Source: Clostridiales bacterium | GTDB lineage: Bacteria; Bacillota; Clostridia; Oscillospirales; Oscillospiraceae | Length of the DNA: 8,759 nt | Assembly: GCA_021199695.1 (NCBI GenBank) | Contig: JAJQHP010000115.1 | Coordinates: 1-8,759 of the forward strand | Direction of reading: 5' to 3' | In this document: in pieces, positions 5,622-8,759 of the stretch | Layout: every line of letters starts with the position of its first letter | How positions within the stretch are numbered: the stretch's first letter is position 1 | Program-made: the position numbers and the translations under genes | The notes under the pieces: model-generated | Databases searched by the model: none | Seen by the model: the letters and a program-made list of their open reading frames with translations, nothing else | What the model was told of the DNA's origin: nothing

Positions 5622-7463
5622 ATGTGTGGCATTGCCGGTTTTTGTGACTTTACCCAGGACATCCGTGGCCCGGAGTGGCAGGTGGTGGGCTGGCGCATGG
5701 CCCGGACGATGGAGCGGCGAGGCCCGGACGACAGGGGCCTGTGGCGGGCGTCTCACTGCCTCTTGGCCCACCGCCGTCTGGCGGTCATCGACCCGGAGCA
5801 GGGGCAGCAGCCTATGACCGTCACGTTGGATGGGCGCACCTGCGCCCTGTGCTACAATGGGGAGCTCTACAACACGGACGCCCTCCGCTCCCGGCTCTCC
5901 GCCCTGGGGCACCGATTCCGTACCCGGTCGGATACGGAGGTGCTGCTCCACGCCTGCATCCAGTACGGGCCGGAGGTGGGGGAGCAGCTGGAGGGCATTT
6001 TCGCCTTCGCCTTCTGGGACAGGGAATCCCTGTTGCTGGTGCGGGACCGGTGCGGGGTGAAGCCCCTCTTTTACGCCCGGATGGGGGACGCCCTGGTGTT
6101 CGCCTCAGAACCAAAGGCCCTGTTCCGCTATCCCGGCCTGACCCCCAGGGCGGACCGGGAGACCTGGCAGGAGGTGCTGGCCATCAATCCCGCCCGGACG
6201 CCGGGACATGGGGTGTTTGCCGGAGTACATGAGCTGCCGCCGGGACACCTGCTCCGCATGACCCGGGGCGGCGTGGCCCAGGCCCGGTGGTGGAACCTGC
6301 TCAGTCTCCCCCATCGGGAAAGCTATGAGGACACGGTGGCCCATCTCCGGGAGCTGCTGGTGGGGGCCATCCGGCGACAGCTGGTCAGTGACGTACCCCT
6401 GTGTACCCTCCTCTCCGGAGGGCTGGATTCCTCCATTATCACTGCTGTGGCTGCCCGGGCCTATGAGGCGGAGGGCCGGGAGCCGCTGGAGACCTACTCC
6501 TTCGACTACACCGGCAACCGGGAGTTCTTCCGCCCCAGCTCCTTCCAGCCGGACGCAGACTGGCCCTGGGTGGAGCGGATGCAGCGGGAATTTGGCACCC
6601 GCCATCGGGTGCTCACCTGTCCCCAGGAGCCGTTGGTGGAGCTGCTGGAGACCGCCATGGAGGCCAGGGATCTGCCGGGGATGGCGGACGTGGACTCCTC
6701 CCTGCTGTACTTCTGCCGGGAGATCCGGAAGAATCACACGGTAGCTCTCTCCGGGGAGTGCTCGGATGAGATTTTCGGGGGCTATCCCTGGTTCCACCGG
6801 AGGGATATGCTGGAGAGCGACACCTTCCCCTGGTGCATGGACTTCTCCGCCCGCTCCGCTGTGCTGAATCCGGAGCTGGTCGCCGCTCTGGAGCTGGAGG
6901 ACTACGCCCGGTCCCGCTGCCAGGAGAGCCGCCGGTCCACCCCCCGGCTGGAGGGGGAGACGGGGGATGCCGCCCGCCGCCGGGAGGTGGGCTGGCTCAA
7001 CCTGAATTGGTTCATGACCGGGCTGCTGGACCGGAAGGACCGGATGAGTATGTATTCCGGTCTGGAGGTGCGGGTACCCTTCTGCGACCACCGGCTGGTG
7101 GAGTACGTCTGGAATATCCCCTGGGAGATGAAGAGCAGGGACGGGGTGCGCAAGCAGGTGCTCCGGGACGCCGCCGCCGACCTGCTGCCGGAGGACGTGC
7201 GCAACCGGCCCAAGTCCCCCTATCCCAAGACCCACAACCCCCAGTTCGAGATCCTGGCCCGGGCGCGGCTCCGGGAGATCTTATCTGACCCCAACGCACC
7301 CGTCCATGCCGTGGTCAACCGTCAGGCGCTGGAGGAGGGACTGCTCTCCGACGCCGGGGACTATGGGCGACCCTGGTTCGGCCAGCTCATGGCAGGCCCC
7401 CAGATGATCTCCTGGCTTATCCAGCTCAATGGCTGGATGGAGCGGCATCACCTGAGCCTGTAG
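5622..7463 (+). CDS. asnB: Glutamine-hydrolysing asparagine synthetase B
   Basis: This 613-residue cytosolic enzyme makes asparagine from aspartate, ATP and glutamine. The N-terminal class II glutaminase starts MCGIAGF; Cys2 is the nucleophile once Met is removed. Glutamine-site residues include R51 in HRRLAVID, N79-G80-E81 in YNGELYN, and D104 in SDTEVLL. The synthetase domain has the pyrophosphate loop SGGLDSS (265-271), the SGECSDEIFGGYPWF segment (377-391) and RKDRMSMYSGLEVRVPFCDHRL (471-492). AAGGAGG at 5608-5614, 7 bases before ATG, fixes the start. An upstream in-frame extension would bury Cys2 and is rejected. The length fits the larger clostridial/bacillar AsnB and AsnO-type enzymes. 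It stands alone, divergent from htpG, with a notable upstream inverted repeat and leader. No + strand T-tract follows the stop, so its own terminator is unclear. Related enzymes that amidate other substrates exist, but all core motifs are present. Confidence 0.95.
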   Translation: MCGIAGFCDFTQDIRGPEWQVVGWRMARTMERRGPDDRGLWRASHCLLAHRRLAVIDPEQGQQPMTVTLDGRTCALCYNGELYNTDALRSRLSALGHRFRTRSDTEVLLHACIQYGPEVGEQLEGIFAFAFWDRESLLLVRDRCGVKPLFYARMGDALVFASEPKALFRYPGLTPRADRETWQEVLAINPARTPGHGVFAGVHELPPGHLLRMTRGGVAQARWWNLLSLPHRESYEDTVAHLRELLVGAIRRQLVSDVPLCTLLSGGLDSSIITAVAARAYEAEGREPLETYSFDYTGNREFFRPSSFQPDADWPWVERMQREFGTRHRVLTCPQEPLVELLETAMEARDLPGMADVDSSLLYFCREIRKNHTVALSGECSDEIFGGYPWFHRRDMLESDTFPWCMDFSARSAVLNPELVAALELEDYARSRCQESRRSTPRLEGETGDAARRREVGWLNLNWFMTGLLDRKDRMSMYSGLEVRVPFCDHRLVEYVWNIPWEMKSRDGVRKQVLRDAAADLLPEDVRNRPKSPYPKTHNPQFEILARARLREILSDPNAPVHAVVNRQALEEGLLSDAGDYGRPWFGQLMAGPQMISWLIQLNGWMERHHLSL

Positions 7464-7467
7464 AGGC

Positions 7468-7509
7468 AAAAATCCGCCGCACCCTGCCATGGTGGGCAGC
7501 GTGCGGCGG
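7468..7509 (-). terminator. Intrinsic terminator of the minus-strand operon
   Basis: Two 15-base arms (7474-7488 and 7495-7509, starting CCGCCGCAC) pair with a single C-C mismatch around the loop ATGGTG. Read on the - strand, the stem is followed by A and five T (complement of 7472-7468), a normal terminator for the tRNA-binding protein gene. On the + strand no T-tract follows. The T-tract begins only 4 bases beyond the asnB stop codon. Confidence 0.85.
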
Positions 7510-7575
7510 CTCAGTTCAGCCTTATATTCGTCTGTGGCGGTCAGCATCCGGCAGGAGGGCGCATCGTCCTCCCGC

Positions 7576-7992
7576 TCAGCACAGCTTTGCTCCGGCGGGG
7601 ATGCCGTCGTCCAGCATGACCAGGGTGAAGCTGTCTCCGTTCTCCGCCGAGAGCAGCATCCCGTTGGACTCCAGGCCCATCATCTTACGGGGGGCCAGGT
7701 TGGTCACGGCCACCAGGGTCTTGCCCACCAGGTCCTCCGGCTCATACCAGGCGGCGATGCCGGAGAGAATCTGACGGCCCTCCGGGGTGCCGTCGTCCAG
7801 CTGGAAGCGGAGGAGCTTTTTGGACTTTTTCACATGGTCGCACTCCTTCACCTTGACCACGGTGAGCTCCACCTGCTCAAAGACGTCGAAGGTGATCTCC
7901 GGCTTTTGGGCGGGGGCTTCCGGTACAGAGGCAGGCACGGCGTCAGGGGCGGCGGGGGTCACAGGGGCAGCGGTTTCATTCAGTTCAGACAT
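7576..7992 (-). CDS. Stand-alone tRNA-binding protein, methionyl-tRNA synthetase C-terminal domain type
   Basis: This 138-residue protein has an Ala/Pro-rich, probably disordered N-terminus (about 1-31) and one OB-fold tRNA-binding domain (about 33-137). Family features are ITFDVFEQVELTVVKV (33-48), SKKLLRF, RQILSGIAAWY (73-83), DLVGK (87-91), NLAPRKMMG (98-106) and ESNGMLLSA (108-116). This is the domain that dimerises bacterial MetRS and helps it hold tRNA; free versions such as Trbp111 and CsaA-like proteins also exist. The catalytic synthetase domain is absent, and the gene has its own start: ATG preceded by GAGAGGAG (8008-8001) at 8 bases. It overlaps the membrane protein gene upstream by 13 bases, which suggests coupled translation. 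It may act in trans with a synthetase or as a general tRNA-binding factor; the exact partner is unknown. Some databases would call it methionine-tRNA ligase subunit beta. Confidence 0.88.
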   Translation of the reverse strand: MSELNETAAPVTPAAPDAVPASVPEAPAQKPEITFDVFEQVELTVVKVKECDHVKKSKKLLRFQLDDGTPEGRQILSGIAAWYEPEDLVGKTLVAVTNLAPRKMMGLESNGMLLSAENGDSFTLVMLDDGIPAGAKLC

Positions 7993-8759
7993 GGGGGATT
8001 CTCCTCTCCGGTTTCATTCGTTTCAGTGGCTGGGGTCTGGGGCGCTTCCGGGACCGGTTTCAGCTCCAGGGAGGCCGCCAGGAACCACAGCAGGGCGGAG
8101 ACCAGCGCCAGCCGGTCGTCCAGGGACAGGGGGGCCGCCAATGCAGGTGGCGCAGTCAGCAGCACCAGCAGGGCCAGCGGTCCCAGCCATTTACCCCGCC
8201 CGGGCTGATAGACGAAGGCGGCATCATACATCCAGGCAAAAGAGATCAGAATCCCGGCAATCATAGGCCAGAGATAGGTCTCCGTGCTGGGGGCGGAGCC
8301 GTACTGGTGATAGAAGGCCACCAGCCAGAAGCAGCCGGTAAAAAAGGGCAGCAGCAGCGCCGTGCGGAAGCCGCCGCTCTCCCGGTTCCGGGCCAGGGCC
8401 AGGTAGAGCATCACGATACCCTGGAGGATGAGCAGCAGGCTCATGGCCTGGGCGATGGGGGAGGCAGCCACCTCGGCGGTGTTGCGCACCGGCTCCAGGA
8501 CGCCGCCTGCCAGGGAGCACAGGCCCGCCGCCAACCGCAGAGCGGTTTTTCCCCTGCCTCCGTCCCCGTAGGGAGCCGCCGCCGGGACCTTCCTCCGCCA
8601 GAGCAGCAGCCAGACGACTGCCACCACGGCAGCGCAGACCGCCACCAGCAGGGCAAAGGTGCGCAGCAGTCCCCCGGCTGTCACCATCTGGGCGGACGCG
8701 TCATAGGCCGCCGCCCACCAGTTCAGGCGCAGGCGCAGATTGTTCAGGCCCAGCACCAG
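7980..8759 (-). CDS. Polytopic membrane protein of unknown function (5' end outside window)
   Basis: I do not recognise this family. The frame is open to the window edge. A GTG at 8756-8754 could be a start, but no ribosome binding site can be seen and the gene probably begins outside. Counting from that GTG, the visible 258 residues contain about six or seven hydrophobic segments, near 30-53, 72-87 (weak), 102-122, 132-149, 162-182, 190-208 and 212-231. A basic RR-K turn follows the first segment. An Arg/Gly-rich loop at 183-189 and an acidic, Pro/Thr-rich tail (233-258) complete it. No catalytic or transporter motif is evident. Its last 13 bases overlap the start of the tRNA-binding protein gene in another frame, so the two belong to one transcript. 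The high Ala/Leu content could be mistaken for a shadow frame, but the clear membrane pattern and the ribosome binding site for the next gene inside its end support it. Confidence 0.75.
   Translation of the reverse strand: MVLGLNNLRLRLNWWAAAYDASAQMVTAGGLLRTFALLVAVCAAVVAVVWLLLWRRKVPAAAPYGDGGRGKTALRLAAGLCSLAGGVLEPVRNTAEVAASPIAQAMSLLLILQGIVMLYLALARNRESGGFRTALLLPFFTGCFWLVAFYHQYGSAPSTETYLWPMIAGILISFAWMYDAAFVYQPGRGKWLGPLALLVLLTAPPALAAPLSLDDRLALVSALLWFLAASLELKPVPEAPQTPATETNETGEENPPCLN

Noticed and set aside
7553..7573. A small hairpin (GGAGG with CCTCC) just beyond the tRNA-binding protein stop codon
   Set aside because: Only 5 pairs form and no T-tract follows on either strand; the longer hairpin at 7468-7509 explains termination.

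Overview
The window is GC-rich, densely packed chromosomal DNA from a bacterium. A CIRCE operator, a sigma-A type promoter, strong AGGAGG-like ribosome binding sites and the protein families together suggest a high-GC Firmicute of the class Clostridia, perhaps an Oscillospiraceae-like gut bacterium. The lineage is inference from style and cannot be proven here. There are six genes, no gap longer than about 230 bases, and no sign of mobile elements, RNA genes or CRISPR.

Positions 1-3463 (+ strand) hold a two-gene cell-wall operon. The first protein joins a transmembrane-plus-FHA module to a SEDS (RodA/FtsW-type) peptidoglycan glycosyltransferase. The second is a short class B penicillin-binding transpeptidase that overlaps it by 4 bases (ATGA). 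Together they should polymerise and cross-link peptidoglycan as a SEDS-bPBP pair. The architecture resembles the actinobacterial fhaB / rodA / pbpA cluster, with FhaB and RodA fused. A perfect 16-bp hairpin ends the operon and is shared with the convergent htpG.

Positions 3471-5508 (- strand) hold htpG (Hsp90) with a full control region: a sigma-A promoter with 17-bp spacing, a perfect CIRCE (HrcA) operator at the start of the transcript, and a GC-rich hairpin just before the ribosome binding site.

Divergent from it, positions 5509-7463 (+ strand) hold asparagine synthetase B. Its upstream region has a perfect 9-bp inverted repeat and a leader that can be drawn as a three-way junction with the Shine-Dalgarno sequence paired. 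This leader is the best candidate here for an undescribed regulatory element.

Positions 7468-8759 (- strand) hold the end of another operon: a multi-spanning membrane protein of unknown function, running off the window edge, overlaps by 13 bases a stand-alone tRNA-binding protein like the C-terminal domain of methionyl-tRNA synthetase. A hairpin with a T-tract on the minus strand follows.
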